64,000 bases of DNA, taken from positions 558,001 to 622,000 of the forward strand of contig NZ_SRXT01000003.1 of the NCBI RefSeq assembly GCF_004792685.1. The letters run 5' to 3'. Below, piece by piece: positions 24,716 to 33,429 of this stretch. The notes under the pieces were generated by a model, which was not told where the DNA came from, did no database searches, and saw only the letters and a list, made by a program, of their open reading frames with translations. Positions within the stretch are counted from its first letter, which is position 1. Every line of letters begins with the position of its first letter. The position numbers were made by a program, and so were the translations under genes. This stretch comes from Sphingomonas gei (GTDB lineage Bacteria; Pseudomonadota; Alphaproteobacteria; Sphingomonadales; Sphingomonadaceae).

Positions 24716-25621
24716 CTAGTCGGTCGCCCCGGCATGGCGCACCATCATGTCGACGAATCGCCGCAGCGCCGCCGAGCGGTCGCGCTCGCGCCACACCAGC
24801 AATACGTCAAACTTCAGGTCCAGATCGCTGATCGGCACCAGCCGGATATTGTGCGTCGGAGACAATCCACTCGACGCCGTGACGAAGCCGACGCCCATGC
24901 CCACTGCGACGAGGCTGAGCAGCACCGAGTTGGTTGTGCATTCCTGGACGATGCGCGGCGGGCTGCCGCTGTCGATCCAAGCCGCCATGAGCCGATCATA
25001 ATAGCCGGGCGCAGTCAGCCGCGCCGGGCCGAGCGCGGGCTCCGCGGCGATTTCCGCCATCGTCACCGAGCTGCGGCGGGCCAGTCTGTGGCTCTCGTGC
25101 ACCGCCACCATCGTCTCGCCCGAGCCGAGGCGGATGCGATCGAGCACTTCGCGGTCGCGATCGTCGAGATGCGCGTCATAGACCAGCCCGACATCAAGCG
25201 TGCCTTCCTTGAGCGCGGCGATCTGGTTGATCGATCCCATGGATTTGAGATCGAGCACCACCGAGGGTTCACTCTCGCGGAAACTGCGCAGCCCATGCGA
25301 GATGAAGTCGTGCGCGGCGATGATTTCGCTGAGGCCGACGCGGACCGTGCCGAGATGGCCGCTGCCCAGCCGTTTGGCGCGATCGATGGCGCGCTCGACT
25401 TGCGAAAGGATTTCCTCGACTTCGTCGAGGAACGCGCGGCCCGCGCTCGACAGGCGCACGCCGCGTGGCAGCCGGTCGAACAATTCGACGCCGAGCTCGG
25501 CTTCGAGGTCGCGGATCTGCCGTGTCAGCGCCGGCTGCGCCACCCGCAGCGCAATGGCGGCACGGCCGAAATGCTGCTCGCGCCCGATCGCGCGGAAATA
25601 GCGTAGGTGGCGAAGCTCCAT
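24716..25621 (-). CDS. LysR-family transcriptional regulator
   Basis: A 301-residue regulator. The ATG at 25621 (MELRHLRYFRAI) is the canonical LysR N-terminus and has GAAGG upstream; an earlier in-frame ATG at 25648 is less likely. The HTH is AAIALRVAQPALTRQIRDLE, followed by a linker helix (FLDEVEEILSQVERAIDRAK) and a periplasmic-binding-fold effector domain. Divergent from the hydrolase-LLM operon at 25729, with a 107-base shared gap, so it is probably the activator of that operon in the manner of CatR/BenM. Confidence 0.92.
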   Translation of the reverse strand: MELRHLRYFRAIGREQHFGRAAIALRVAQPALTRQIRDLEAELGVELFDRLPRGVRLSSAGRAFLDEVEEILSQVERAIDRAKRLGSGHLGTVRVGLSEIIAAHDFISHGLRSFRESEPSVVLDLKSMGSINQIAALKEGTLDVGLVYDAHLDDRDREVLDRIRLGSGETMVAVHESHRLARRSSVTMAEIAAEPALGPARLTAPGYYDRLMAAWIDSGSPPRIVQECTTNSVLLSLVAVGMGVGFVTASSGLSPTHNIRLVPISDLDLKFDVLLVWRERDRSAALRRFVDMMVRHAGATD

Positions 25622-25728
25622 GCGCCTTCCATACTTTCCTGGCATCAAACGCTCAAGAACAAAGAATTGGACGTATCAGTCGGCGGGCAACACTCTCGCG
25701 CCAACGAAGAAGGCACGAGTGGAGAGCG

Positions 25729-26544
25729 ATGGAGACCGAAAGCCTGGAGGAACTGAGCTTCGGCACCTTGTCCGCGCTTGACGTGATGGGCACCCGGCTT
25801 GAGTTGTTCGAGGCGGGCAGCGGCGCACCGTTGCTGTTCCTCCACGGTCTGGACGGGCTCGAGGGGGCGGCGCCTTTGCTGCACGAACTGGCGCATAGCT
25901 TCTCTGTCTTCGCGCCGTCGCACCCCGGTTTCGGCGCTTCCCAGGGGTCCCCTCGGATCAATCGCGTCGACGATCTCGGTTACTTCTATCTCGACATGCT
26001 CAACCAGCTGGGGCTGGCGCGGCCGGTGATCGTCGGCACCTCGTTCGGCGGCTGGGTTGCGGCGGAAATGCTGACCAAGGAGCCGGGCCGCGCGTCGCAA
26101 CTGGTGCTGGTGTCGCCGCTCGGGCTGCCGACCGCGGATCGCCGCGAGCAGCACGTCGCCGACATCTTCATGCTGTCGCGCCAGGAGCTGGGCGCGCGGA
26201 TGCAGGTGGGCGATCCGGGCCCGGGCAGCGACATGAAGACTCTGACCAAGCTCCCCGAGGACCGTCTGCGCCGGCTGATGCGCAACGATGAGGCGGCGAG
26301 TCACTTCGGCTGGACGCCCTATATGGCGAACCCGAAATTGGGCGATCGCACGCACCGCATCACCAGCTCGACCCTGCTCGCCTGGGGCGAGCAGGATGCG
26401 ATCGTCAGCGAGCGTTATCGCCAGGACTGGCGCAAGGCGCTGCCCGACGCCGAGGTCGAGATTTTTGCCGGAGCCGGCCACCGCGTGCACGCCGATCAGC
26501 CCGCCGGGCTCGCATCCCGCATCGCCGCCTTTGCCGGCCGCTGA
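25729..26544 (+). CDS. Alpha/beta-hydrolase (MhpC/BphD or PcaD-like)
   Basis: A 271-residue hydrolase; ATG at 25729 with GGAGAG close upstream. It has the oxyanion motif LLFLHGLDGLEG, nucleophile elbow GTSFGGW (Ser), an acid in WGEQDAIV, and the His in GAGHRVHADQ, a complete triad. MhpC/BphD relatives split the C-C bond of meta-cleavage products and PcaD opens enol-lactones; the extradiol dioxygenase 2.5 kb away suggests the former. First gene of a six-gene operon with an LLM monooxygenase, a second hydrolase, a PcaC-like protein, a RibB-type protein and a flavin reductase. Confidence 0.85.
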   Translation: METESLEELSFGTLSALDVMGTRLELFEAGSGAPLLFLHGLDGLEGAAPLLHELAHSFSVFAPSHPGFGASQGSPRINRVDDLGYFYLDMLNQLGLARPVIVGTSFGGWVAAEMLTKEPGRASQLVLVSPLGLPTADRREQHVADIFMLSRQELGARMQVGDPGPGSDMKTLTKLPEDRLRRLMRNDEAASHFGWTPYMANPKLGDRTHRITSSTLLAWGEQDAIVSERYRQDWRKALPDAEVEIFAGAGHRVHADQPAGLASRIAAFAGR

Positions 26545-26564
26545 ACCACGGCCCGGAGACACAC

Positions 26565-27755
26565 ATGAAAATCTGGCAATTCAGCGAGCAGGCCTATCAC
26601 CCCGCCTTCCAGCAGCCGGGCGCGATGCGCGTCACGCTGCCGCAGAGCAAATGCGATCCGTTCGAGGCCGGGCGGCTGCTCAACCGCTATCTCGATGAAT
26701 ATATGCTCGCCGACGAGCTCGGGCTGAACATCATGGTCAACGAGCACCATGCCGCCGCGACCTGCATGTCGACCTCCTGCATGACGACGCTGGCGATCCT
26801 CGCGCGCCAGACCAGCAAGGCGCAGCTGCTCGCGCTCGGCATCCCGCTCGCCAATCGCTCCAATCCGCTGCGCGTGGCGGAGGAGATCGCCATGGTCGAC
26901 GCGCTTTCGGGTGGGCGGCTCGAAGTCGGGCTGGTCAAGGGTGCGGCCTATGAATTGTTCATGTCGAACCGCCAGCCGACTGGCTTCATGGACCGCTTCT
27001 GGGAAGCGCACGACCTCATCCTCGCCGCGCTTTCGAACCAGGGCGACAATTTCTCCTGGGAAGGCGAGCATTTCCATTATCGCACCGTCAGCATGTGGCC
27101 CCGGCCGATCCAGCAGCCGCACCCGCCGATCTGGATGACCGCGTCGAGCGCGACCAGTGCGCGTGAATATGGCAAGCGCGGCTATACCTGCGCGACCTTC
27201 CTGTCGGGCGCCGTCGCCCGCTCGGTTTTCACCGGGTACCGCGAAGCCTATGTCCAGGCGCATGGCGAGCAGCCGGGGCAGGACAAGCTCGCTTACTTGG
27301 CGCTCGTCGCCTGCGCCGGCGATCGCAAGACAGCGTTTGCCCGCGCAGAGAAGATGAAGAGCTACTTCACCACCGCCGCCCGTCTCGATCCCCAGTTCCG
27401 CAACCCGCTCGGCTTCAGTCCGGTCGACGCCAATATCCGTATGCTCCAGGCCGGCGCCAACGCGATGCGTCCGCGCATGCGCAACGGCGATCCGTTGCCC
27501 GTCGACGGCACGATCGAGCAATATATGGATGCGGGCCTGTTCTTCGTCGGCACGCCCGATGACGTCCACGAGCAGCTGGCGCGATTCCATGACGAGACCG
27601 GCGGCTTCGGCAATTTGCTGATGATGGGCCAGGCGGGCGAGCTCGGCCATGCCGACACCGTCGACAATCTGACTCTGGTCGGGCGCGAAGTCGCGCCGCG
27701 GCTGGCCGAGCTTTCGACGCAGCCGATCGAGGTGCGGTATGAGGCTGTCGGCTGA
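26565..27755 (+). CDS. LLM-class (bacterial luciferase-like) flavin-dependent monooxygenase
   Basis: A 396-residue TIM-barrel flavoprotein; ATG at 26565 with GGAGA upstream. Family signs are VNEHHAAATC near residue 60, LALGIPLANRSNPLRVAEEIAMVDALSGGRLEVGLVKG, and MWPRPIQQPHPPIWMTA. LLM monooxygenases use reduced FMN from a separate reductase and oxygen to hydroxylate or cleave C-N, C-S or C-C bonds. The same operon encodes a flavin reductase and a RibB-type protein, so this is the probable oxygenase of a two-component system. It is a distinct type from the LLM protein at 37348. Substrate unknown; an aromatic-pathway intermediate is inferred. Confidence 0.88.
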   Translation: MKIWQFSEQAYHPAFQQPGAMRVTLPQSKCDPFEAGRLLNRYLDEYMLADELGLNIMVNEHHAAATCMSTSCMTTLAILARQTSKAQLLALGIPLANRSNPLRVAEEIAMVDALSGGRLEVGLVKGAAYELFMSNRQPTGFMDRFWEAHDLILAALSNQGDNFSWEGEHFHYRTVSMWPRPIQQPHPPIWMTASSATSAREYGKRGYTCATFLSGAVARSVFTGYREAYVQAHGEQPGQDKLAYLALVACAGDRKTAFARAEKMKSYFTTAARLDPQFRNPLGFSPVDANIRMLQAGANAMRPRMRNGDPLPVDGTIEQYMDAGLFFVGTPDDVHEQLARFHDETGGFGNLLMMGQAGELGHADTVDNLTLVGREVAPRLAELSTQPIEVRYEAVG

Positions 27756-28707
27756 CCGTGCGATGACGGGTCCCGCGATCCTTGCTGCCGGCATCGACGA
27801 TTATGTCGCTTTGGTCAGCGCCCAGCCGCCTGCTGCCGATCTCGAGACGATGCGCCTCGTCGGAGACTTGAACGGGCACCGCTACGCAGAAGGGTTTGAC
27901 CCCGGGGTGCGGCGGTTCGACAGCTATGTCGCCGCGCCGCGACGCGAAATCGCGCTGCGCGTCTTCGATCCGGGCGGCGAGGAGCCGCGACCGGCACTCT
28001 GCTATTTCCACGGCGGCGGCTTCGCGCTCGGCAGCATCGAAAGCTTCGATATCGTGGGTGCGGGGCTGGCCGAGGCGACGGGTGCTGTCGTCGTCAGCGT
28101 CCAATATCGTCGGCTGCCCGAAACCGATTATGCCGGCGCCCGAGCCGATTGCGACGCGGCGTTCGCCTGGCTGGCGCGCCATGCCGAGGCGCTCGGCGTC
28201 GATCCGGCGCGTATCGGCGTGGCCGGTGACAGCGCTGGCGCGTTGCTGGCGCTGTCGCTTTGCGCCGCGAACGCACAGCCGATCTGCCAGCTGCTATTCT
28301 ACGGGACCTTCGCGATGGACCCAGAGGCGCCGGCTTATGCCAATGGGCTTGATCCGCTGCTGACCGCCGATCGCGTTCGCCAGTATATAACGTTGTTCAC
28401 GCGCTGTGGCGGGCTCGACGACAACCCCGCGCCGGTCGACCGGCAGGATCTGGCGGTGCTCCCGCCTACCCATATCGTCGCCGCAGAACATGATCCGCTC
28501 TGTGCCGAGGCAGTCCAGCTCGCTGCTCGGCTTGAGGAGGCTGGGGTGCCGACGACGATCCGGATCGCGCCCAAGATGATCCACGGCTTCCTGCGTGCCC
28601 TCGGCGTGTCTGCCGCGGCGCGCGCGGAAGTGGCCGCTGCGGCCGAGGCAATCCGCCCGATGCTGTGGGCGCTAGCACCTATCGAAACTAGGAAGGCAAT
28701 GGCGTGA
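27739..28707 (+). CDS. Alpha/beta-hydrolase, hormone-sensitive-lipase (HSL, bHSL) family
   Basis: A 322-residue hydrolase; ATG at 27739 with GAGGTG upstream, overlapping the LLM gene by 17 bases. It shows the HSL oxyanion motif FHGGGFALGS, nucleophile elbow GDSAGA, an Asp in AAEHDPL and the His in MIHGFLR, so the triad is intact. No signal peptide, so it is cytoplasmic. HSL esterases cut short-chain esters or lactones. It is immediately followed, with a GTGA overlap, by a PcaC-like gene; the same pair occurs at 43527-44850, which suggests a lactone or ester step linked to decarboxylation or redox clean-up. Confidence 0.87.
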   Translation: MRLSADRAMTGPAILAAGIDDYVALVSAQPPAADLETMRLVGDLNGHRYAEGFDPGVRRFDSYVAAPRREIALRVFDPGGEEPRPALCYFHGGGFALGSIESFDIVGAGLAEATGAVVVSVQYRRLPETDYAGARADCDAAFAWLARHAEALGVDPARIGVAGDSAGALLALSLCAANAQPICQLLFYGTFAMDPEAPAYANGLDPLLTADRVRQYITLFTRCGGLDDNPAPVDRQDLAVLPPTHIVAAEHDPLCAEAVQLAARLEEAGVPTTIRIAPKMIHGFLRALGVSAAARAEVAAAAEAIRPMLWALAPIETRKAMA

Positions 28708-29084
28708 AGAAGGACGAATCCTACGATCGGGGACGCGCGATGCGCTTCGATATGTTCGGCGAACCGGGGGTGCGCAGCCTCGACAATGTCGACGACTTCA
28801 ACGAGCCGCTGCAGGACCTGGTGACGCGGATGTGCTTCGGCGATGTGTGGAGCCGGCCCGGCCTGGACCGCAAGACGCGCTCGATGCTGACGATCGCGAT
28901 CCTGATCGGCCAGTCGCGGCCCGATCAGTTGCGCAACCACATCAACGGCGCGCTCGCCAACGGCGTCACCAAGGACGAGATCAGGGAAATCCTGCTCCAC
29001 GCGACGCTCTATGTCGGCCTCCCCGCCGGAACGGACAGCTGGCGCCATGCTCGCGAAACCCTGCAGGAAGCCGATGTCTATTAA
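28704..29084 (+). CDS. Carboxymuconolactone decarboxylase (CMD/PcaC-like) family protein
   Basis: A 126-residue alpha-helical protein from a GTG at 28704. Motifs shared with PcaC: DDFNEPLQDLVTRMCFGDVW, RPGLDRKTRSMLTIAIL, and NGVTKDEIREILLHATLYVGLP. PcaC decarboxylates 4-carboxymuconolactone; other CMD proteins are AhpD-like peroxidases, but no CxxC redox pair is present here, favouring a PcaC-like role. Coupled to the HSL gene (GTGA) and overlapping the RibB-type gene by 11 bases. Close paralogue of the protein at 44461. Confidence 0.85.
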   Translation: MKKDESYDRGRAMRFDMFGEPGVRSLDNVDDFNEPLQDLVTRMCFGDVWSRPGLDRKTRSMLTIAILIGQSRPDQLRNHINGALANGVTKDEIREILLHATLYVGLPAGTDSWRHARETLQEADVY

Positions 29085-30210
29085 CCTTGTCGAGCAGGCC
29101 CAGGCGCGGCTGCACAATTCGATCTCCTCGACCGAGGAGATCATCGAAGCCGCGCGCAACGGCCTGCCTTATATCCTCGTCGATGCCGAGGATCGAGAGA
29201 ACGAAGGCGACATCATCATCCCGGCGCAGTTCGCCACGCCCGCGCAGATCAATTTCATGGCACGACACGCGCGCGGGCTGATCTGCTTGGCGATGACCGA
29301 GGAGCGCGCGCGCGAGCTGCGTCTGCCGCCGATGGTGATGGAGAATAACTCGGGCCACGGCACTGCCTTCACGGTCTCGATCGAAGCGCGCGAAGGCGTG
29401 ACTACCGGCATTTCGGCATATGATCGCGCGCACACGGTGGCGGTGGCGATCGATCCGTCGAAGGGCTGTGATGATATCGTTTCGCCCGGCCATGTCTTCC
29501 CGTTGGTTGCGCGCGGCGGCGGCGTGCTCGTCCGCACCGGCCATACCGAAGCCGCGGTCGACGTGTCGCGGCTGGCCGGGTTGATTCCTGCAGGCGTGAT
29601 CTGCGAAGTGCTCAATGAAGACGGCACGATGGCGCGACTGCCCGACCTCGTCGACTTCTCGCGAACGCACGACATTCCGATCGGCACCATCGCCGATCTG
29701 ATCAGCTATCGCCGTCGCACCGAGCGCTGTGTCGAGCGCGTCCATGAGGAGGCGTTCGAAACCATTTACGGCACCGGCTTCCGCCTGTCGGTGTTCCGCA
29801 ACACCATCGACAATGTCGAGCATCTCGCCTTGTCGCGCGGCCGCATCACACCGGACACGCCGACGCTGGTCCGCATGCACCGGCTCGATTTCGTCTCGGA
29901 CATGCTCGGGCCGCCGACTGATCGCCGCGAATATGTCGCGCGAGCCCTGGCCCGGGTCGGCGGCCATGACGGTCCCGGCGTGGTCGTCTTCATCCGCGAT
30001 CCTTCGACGAGCGCGATCTCCGAACGGCGGAGCAGCGCGGGACCGACCCGCGACCAGCGCATACGCGACTACGGGGTCGGCGCGCAGATCCTTCTCGATC
30101 TGGGCGTCAAGGACCTGATCCTGCTTTCGGACAGCGAGGCGCGGCTGTCGGGAATCGAGGGCTACGGACTGCGCATCGTCGGCAGAGAAGGGCTGGGTGG
30201 AGATGATTGA
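29074..30210 (+). CDS. ribB: RibB-type 3,4-dihydroxy-2-butanone-4-phosphate synthase with degenerate RibA-like domain (RibBX)
   Basis: A 378-residue protein; ATG at 29074 with GGAAG upstream. Residues about 20-225 are a full DHBP synthase ([50 protein letters not shown]), which makes the four-carbon riboflavin precursor from ribulose 5-phosphate. The C-terminal about 150 residues align with GTP cyclohydrolase II but lack the zinc cysteines ([10 protein letters not shown] where HSECLTGD is expected, and no CDC segment). This matches the RibBX class described in Shewanella. Placed between LLM oxygenase and flavin reductase genes, it likely raises the FMN supply for that system. Confidence 0.87.
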   Translation: MSINLVEQAQARLHNSISSTEEIIEAARNGLPYILVDAEDRENEGDIIIPAQFATPAQINFMARHARGLICLAMTEERARELRLPPMVMENNSGHGTAFTVSIEAREGVTTGISAYDRAHTVAVAIDPSKGCDDIVSPGHVFPLVARGGGVLVRTGHTEAAVDVSRLAGLIPAGVICEVLNEDGTMARLPDLVDFSRTHDIPIGTIADLISYRRRTERCVERVHEEAFETIYGTGFRLSVFRNTIDNVEHLALSRGRITPDTPTLVRMHRLDFVSDMLGPPTDRREYVARALARVGGHDGPGVVVFIRDPSTSAISERRSSAGPTRDQRIRDYGVGAQILLDLGVKDLILLSDSEARLSGIEGYGLRIVGREGLGGDD

Positions 30211-30718
30211 GCTGGATATCACGCCGTCGCTTGCGGTCGCCGATCAATTGCGCAACGGCCTGCGCCGGCTCGGCAAGGCCGTGGTGGTGATCACTGCCTG
30301 GCAGGAAGGCAAGCGCTGGGCGATGACTGCGACCGCGGTAAGCGAGCTCAGCATGGATCCGCCTTCGCTTTTGGTCTGCGTCAACAAGACCGCCAGTCTC
30401 CACGCGCCGTTGACCGCGGGCGCCAATTTCTGCGTCAACATCCTCCACGCCGATCAGCTTGCGGTGTCGCAGACCTGCGCCGGCAAAGTGAAGGGCGAGG
30501 CGCGCTTCGCCGAGGGCCGCTGGGGCTCGGGCGCATGCGGCACGCCCTATCTGTGCGATGCGCAGGCGAGCTTCTTCTGCGAATATGAGACGCATATCGA
30601 ATATGGCACCCACGCGGTGGTGATCGGCGCGGTCAAGGAAGTGCATACGTCGGGCGACGTCGATCCGTTGATCTATCTCGACGGGGGCTATGCCCGCGCG
30701 ACGCGGCTGTCGGCATAA
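30203..30718 (+). CDS. Flavin reductase family protein (FMN-binding split barrel)
   Basis: About 171 residues from the ATG at 30203 (AAGGG ten bases upstream); a GTG at 30197 is possible. It overlaps the RibB-type stop. It has the flavin-reductase-like split-barrel pattern: FRR-like LRRLGKAVVVITA, MTATAVSELSMDPPSLLVCVNKTAS, GANFCVNILHADQ and the C-terminal DPLIYLDGGYAR. These enzymes reduce FMN with NAD(P)H for partner monooxygenases (HpaC, RutF types). As the last clear member of the LLM operon, it is the probable reductase component. Confidence 0.9.
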   Translation: MIELDITPSLAVADQLRNGLRRLGKAVVVITAWQEGKRWAMTATAVSELSMDPPSLLVCVNKTASLHAPLTAGANFCVNILHADQLAVSQTCAGKVKGEARFAEGRWGSGACGTPYLCDAQASFFCEYETHIEYGTHAVVIGAVKEVHTSGDVDPLIYLDGGYARATRLSA

Positions 30719-30720
30719 CG

Positions 30721-32091
30721 ATGGACGATACCGAGGCTCTTCTTGCACAGATCGAGCATAGCTGCCGACGGCTCAAGATGGCGCAGTCGACCTTTGGTCG
30801 GCTCGCGGTCAACGACGGGAAGCTCGTCCAGCGGCTTCAGCAGGGCGGGCGGGTGACGGTGCAGACCGTCGAGCGCGTCCACCGCTTCATCGAGGAGCAG
30901 GACGGTGCGTCAGCCAGCGCGCTACGCTCGGGGATCAAGGGCCTGCGCGCCGAGCTGCGACCCGAGCATAATTTCCGCTTCTACGACAATCGCCAGAAAT
31001 ACCTGATGTTCGTCAACACCACGAACGAGAAGCAGATCATTGCCGATCGTGCGGTTGTGGAAATGTCGGATACGCAACCGGTCCCTCCCGCGATCCGGCT
31101 GTTCGACGGCGGCGCCGGCGACGGCACCGCGCTGGCGCGGATGCTGCGCGGGCTGCACCGCCGGCATCCCTGGGTGCCCTTTTACGTGGTGGTCAAGGAG
31201 ATCAGCATGGAGAACATCCGGCTGACGCTCGAGAAGATGCCCGATCGGCTGCGCGAGCATCCCGGCACCGTGCTGGTGCTGACCAATCTGAAATATGGCG
31301 AGGCGCCCCATTTGCAGCCCGAGACTCCGGCCGGGGCGAGCGCGATGGTGTGGCACGAAGTGGGGCTGGAGGGCACATCCGCCGGCCAGTTCGAGGAACA
31401 GATCCAGCAGCTCGATCCCTTCCTGGCCAAGCATTGGCAGGCGAGCATCGCCCCGAGCGGCAACCCGATGTACAAGACGCCGACGGTGCTGGTGCTGTAC
31501 CGCAAAGACCATCATTTCATGCTTGATCCGATCATCCCGCGGCGCGGCTATGCGCAGGCGGACTTCGATTTCGCATTGCTTTCGCAGCCCTACCGCGCGC
31601 ACGCGCCGCTCAAGTTCAAGACCTCGCGCGTGATCACGCCTTTGGTCCGGGCGCTGCGGCCCAACGGCAAGCTGATGGGGGTGCACAGCCACGGCAACGA
31701 TCCCGGGCTGGACATCATCCGCACGATCTGGCCGAACGAAGATCCGTTCCACACCGGGCGCGAGGCGATCATGGCTGCGGTGCGCGATGACCTGGGATCG
31801 GCCGCGCGCGACTATCACTTCCATTCGCTGTCGGACGAAGAGGCGCTGTTCCGCTACGACATCCGCACGCTTCCCACCGAGATCGACGAGCACACCCCGA
31901 TCGGCAGCTCGACCCTGTTCGCGGCATGGAACGCGGCGAGCTATGTCGCGCAGATCGAGGACGGCCGCTTCGCCAAGGCGCTGTCGAACGACCAGTATCT
32001 CGAGGCGACGCGCGGAGTACTCCAGCGACACCAGGGGCTGTGGTTCAACGACGAGATCTATCTGATCTCGCGCCGTTCGCGATTGAACTAA
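30721..32091 (+). CDS. Helix-turn-helix protein fused to a SAM-dependent methyltransferase-like domain; function unknown
   Basis: A 456-residue protein whose ATG sits 2 bases after the flavin reductase stop, with no clear ribosome site. Residues 1-60 hold a small HTH-like motif (STFGRLAVNDGKLVQRLQQG, then VTVQTVERVHRF), a form I recall as a stand-alone domain in Alphaproteobacteria. From about residue 85 comes a methyltransferase-like Rossmann fold: RLFDGGAGDGTALARML (motif I) and a following acidic YVVVKEIS. The C-terminal half is unfamiliar. It could methylate a metabolite, or sense SAM as a regulator. Its stop overlaps the convergent adenosine kinase gene by 4 bases. Confidence 0.65.
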   Translation: MDDTEALLAQIEHSCRRLKMAQSTFGRLAVNDGKLVQRLQQGGRVTVQTVERVHRFIEEQDGASASALRSGIKGLRAELRPEHNFRFYDNRQKYLMFVNTTNEKQIIADRAVVEMSDTQPVPPAIRLFDGGAGDGTALARMLRGLHRRHPWVPFYVVVKEISMENIRLTLEKMPDRLREHPGTVLVLTNLKYGEAPHLQPETPAGASAMVWHEVGLEGTSAGQFEEQIQQLDPFLAKHWQASIAPSGNPMYKTPTVLVLYRKDHHFMLDPIIPRRGYAQADFDFALLSQPYRAHAPLKFKTSRVITPLVRALRPNGKLMGVHSHGNDPGLDIIRTIWPNEDPFHTGREAIMAAVRDDLGSAARDYHFHSLSDEEALFRYDIRTLPTEIDEHTPIGSSTLFAAWNAASYVAQIEDGRFAKALSNDQYLEATRGVLQRHQGLWFNDEIYLISRRSRLN

Positions 32092-33071
32092 GCCCCCAGA
32101 AACGCCTTCAGGTCCGCCTGCGGCCGTGCGCCGAAATGGCCGATCACTTCACCCGCTGCGGCGCAGCCGAGCCGGCCGCATTCGGCGAGCGACAGGCCGC
32201 GGCTGAGGCCGTACAGCACGCCAGCCGCATAGAGATCGCCGGCACCGGTCGTGTCCACCACCGAGTCCACCCCGAATGCGGCAACCTCGACCGCGCCGTT
32301 CGCGTCGATCAGAAGCGCGCCTGCCGAGCCGCGCGTCACGGTGACGAGCTCGACATGCTGCGCAGCAATCCTCGCCGCCTGCATCGTGTCCTCGACGCCG
32401 TACAGCGCGCGGATCTCGTCCTCATTGGCGAAGAGGATATCGATATGGTTTTCGATCAGGTCGAGGAATTCGTCCCGGTGGCGATGGACGCAGAAGCTGT
32501 CGGACATGGTCAGCGCGACCTTGCGCCCCGCCGCGCGGGCCAGCGACGCGGCCTTGCGGAACGCGGCCTTGGCGGGGGGCTGATCGAACAGATAGCCTTC
32601 GAGATAGGTGATCCCCGCCGATGCGACGAGCGCTTCGTCGATGTCGTCCTCGTCGAGGCCGGTGCAGGCGCCGAGATAGGTATTCATCGTCCGCTCGGCA
32701 TCGGGAGTCACCAGCACCAGGCAGCGCGCCGTCGCCGGGCCGCTGGTGGTCGCCGGCGTAGCGAACTGCACGCCGATCGAGCCGAGGTCGTGGCGGTAAA
32801 TGTCGCCCAGCGTATCGTCGCGGACCTTGCCGATGAATGCGCCGCTGCCGCCGAACGCTGCGATCCCGGCGATGGTGTTGCCGCCCGATCCGCCGGAAAT
32901 TTCGACGCCCGGCCCCATTGCGGCGTAGAGACGCTCGGCGCGGCCTTCGTCGATCAGCGCCATGCCACCCTTGGCCATGCCCTCGCGCGCGAGGAAGTCG
33001 TCGCTGGCATGGGCGATGACGTCGACGATCGCATTGCCGATGGCGAGAACATCATATTGAGCGGGCTGCAT
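32088..33071 (-). CDS. Adenosine kinase (PfkB family)
   Basis: A 327-residue ribokinase-fold kinase. Signatures: YDVLAIGNAIVDVIAHAS at the N-terminus, the substrate motif GGSGGNTIAGIAAFGG, and the PfkB anion-hole/catalytic motif DTTGAGDLYAAGVLYGL. The order of motifs matches bacterial and eukaryotic-type adenosine kinases, which phosphorylate adenosine to AMP. It would recycle adenosine made when S-adenosylhomocysteine is split after methyl transfers. It may be a housekeeping gene, but it is embedded among methyltransferase-like and C1 genes. Single-gene minus-strand unit, divergent from the zinc-ribbon/amidohydrolase pair. Confidence 0.87.
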   Translation of the reverse strand: MQPAQYDVLAIGNAIVDVIAHASDDFLAREGMAKGGMALIDEGRAERLYAAMGPGVEISGGSGGNTIAGIAAFGGSGAFIGKVRDDTLGDIYRHDLGSIGVQFATPATTSGPATARCLVLVTPDAERTMNTYLGACTGLDEDDIDEALVASAGITYLEGYLFDQPPAKAAFRKAASLARAAGRKVALTMSDSFCVHRHRDEFLDLIENHIDILFANEDEIRALYGVEDTMQAARIAAQHVELVTVTRGSAGALLIDANGAVEVAAFGVDSVVDTTGAGDLYAAGVLYGLSRGLSLAECGRLGCAAAGEVIGHFGARPQADLKAFLGA

Positions 33072-33150
33072 GCTGGCTGGTCTCCACGGCGAGAATGAAC
33101 GATGCGCGAAAGGCGCTGGATAATGATCACCGTCGTTGTATAAAGACGAA

Positions 33151-33159
33151 CGTCATTCA
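33151..33159. promoter_or_regulatory. CGTCATTCA motif in the kinase/amidohydrolase divergent promoter
   Basis: The 118-base gap contains TATAAAG at 33140-33146 (a possible -10) followed by ACGTCATTCAG, one base from the CGTCATTCG motif elsewhere in the island. It lies 31 bases before the zinc-ribbon start. Confidence 0.35.
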
Positions 33160-33189
33160 GCAATAGGCATGTGTGGCAAGAGGGGTTCG

Positions 33190-33429
33190 ATGACGCGTGA
33201 GGGTATTGAAGGCGAGAGGGCGCAGTGCCCGTTCTGCGGCGCCGCATGGAGCGATGCGATGCTCGCCCAGCTCGACCGCGTCACCTTGCCCTCGGGCTGC
33301 GCATGCTGCGGCGGCGCGCCATCGCAGCACGTTGCTGCAGTGCCGCTGCCGACCGAGGATATTCGCTGCGCCGCATGCGGCCGGGCGATCTACCGCGGGT
33401 TCGCGCCAAATCAGGGAATTCTTTCGTGA
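33190..33429 (+). CDS. Small zinc-ribbon-like protein with three CxxC motifs
   Basis: A 79-residue protein; ATG at 33190 with AGAGGGG upstream. It has three paired cysteines, CPFC (about residue 13), CACC (about 39) and CAAC (about 65), suggesting one or more zinc-binding knuckles. I do not recognise the family. It overlaps the next amidohydrolase gene by GTGA, so both are made together; it may be a metal-delivery or assembly factor, or a small regulatory subunit, for that enzyme. This is inference from linkage only. Confidence 0.7.
   Translation: MTREGIEGERAQCPFCGAAWSDAMLAQLDRVTLPSGCACCGGAPSQHVAAVPLPTEDIRCAACGRAIYRGFAPNQGILS

Noticed and set aside
25729..30718. A Rut pyrimidine-degradation operon (LLM oxygenase, alpha/beta-hydrolase, flavin reductase)
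   Set aside because: No RutB-like isochorismatase, RutC-like protein or uracil permease; a PcaC-like and a RibB-type gene are present instead.
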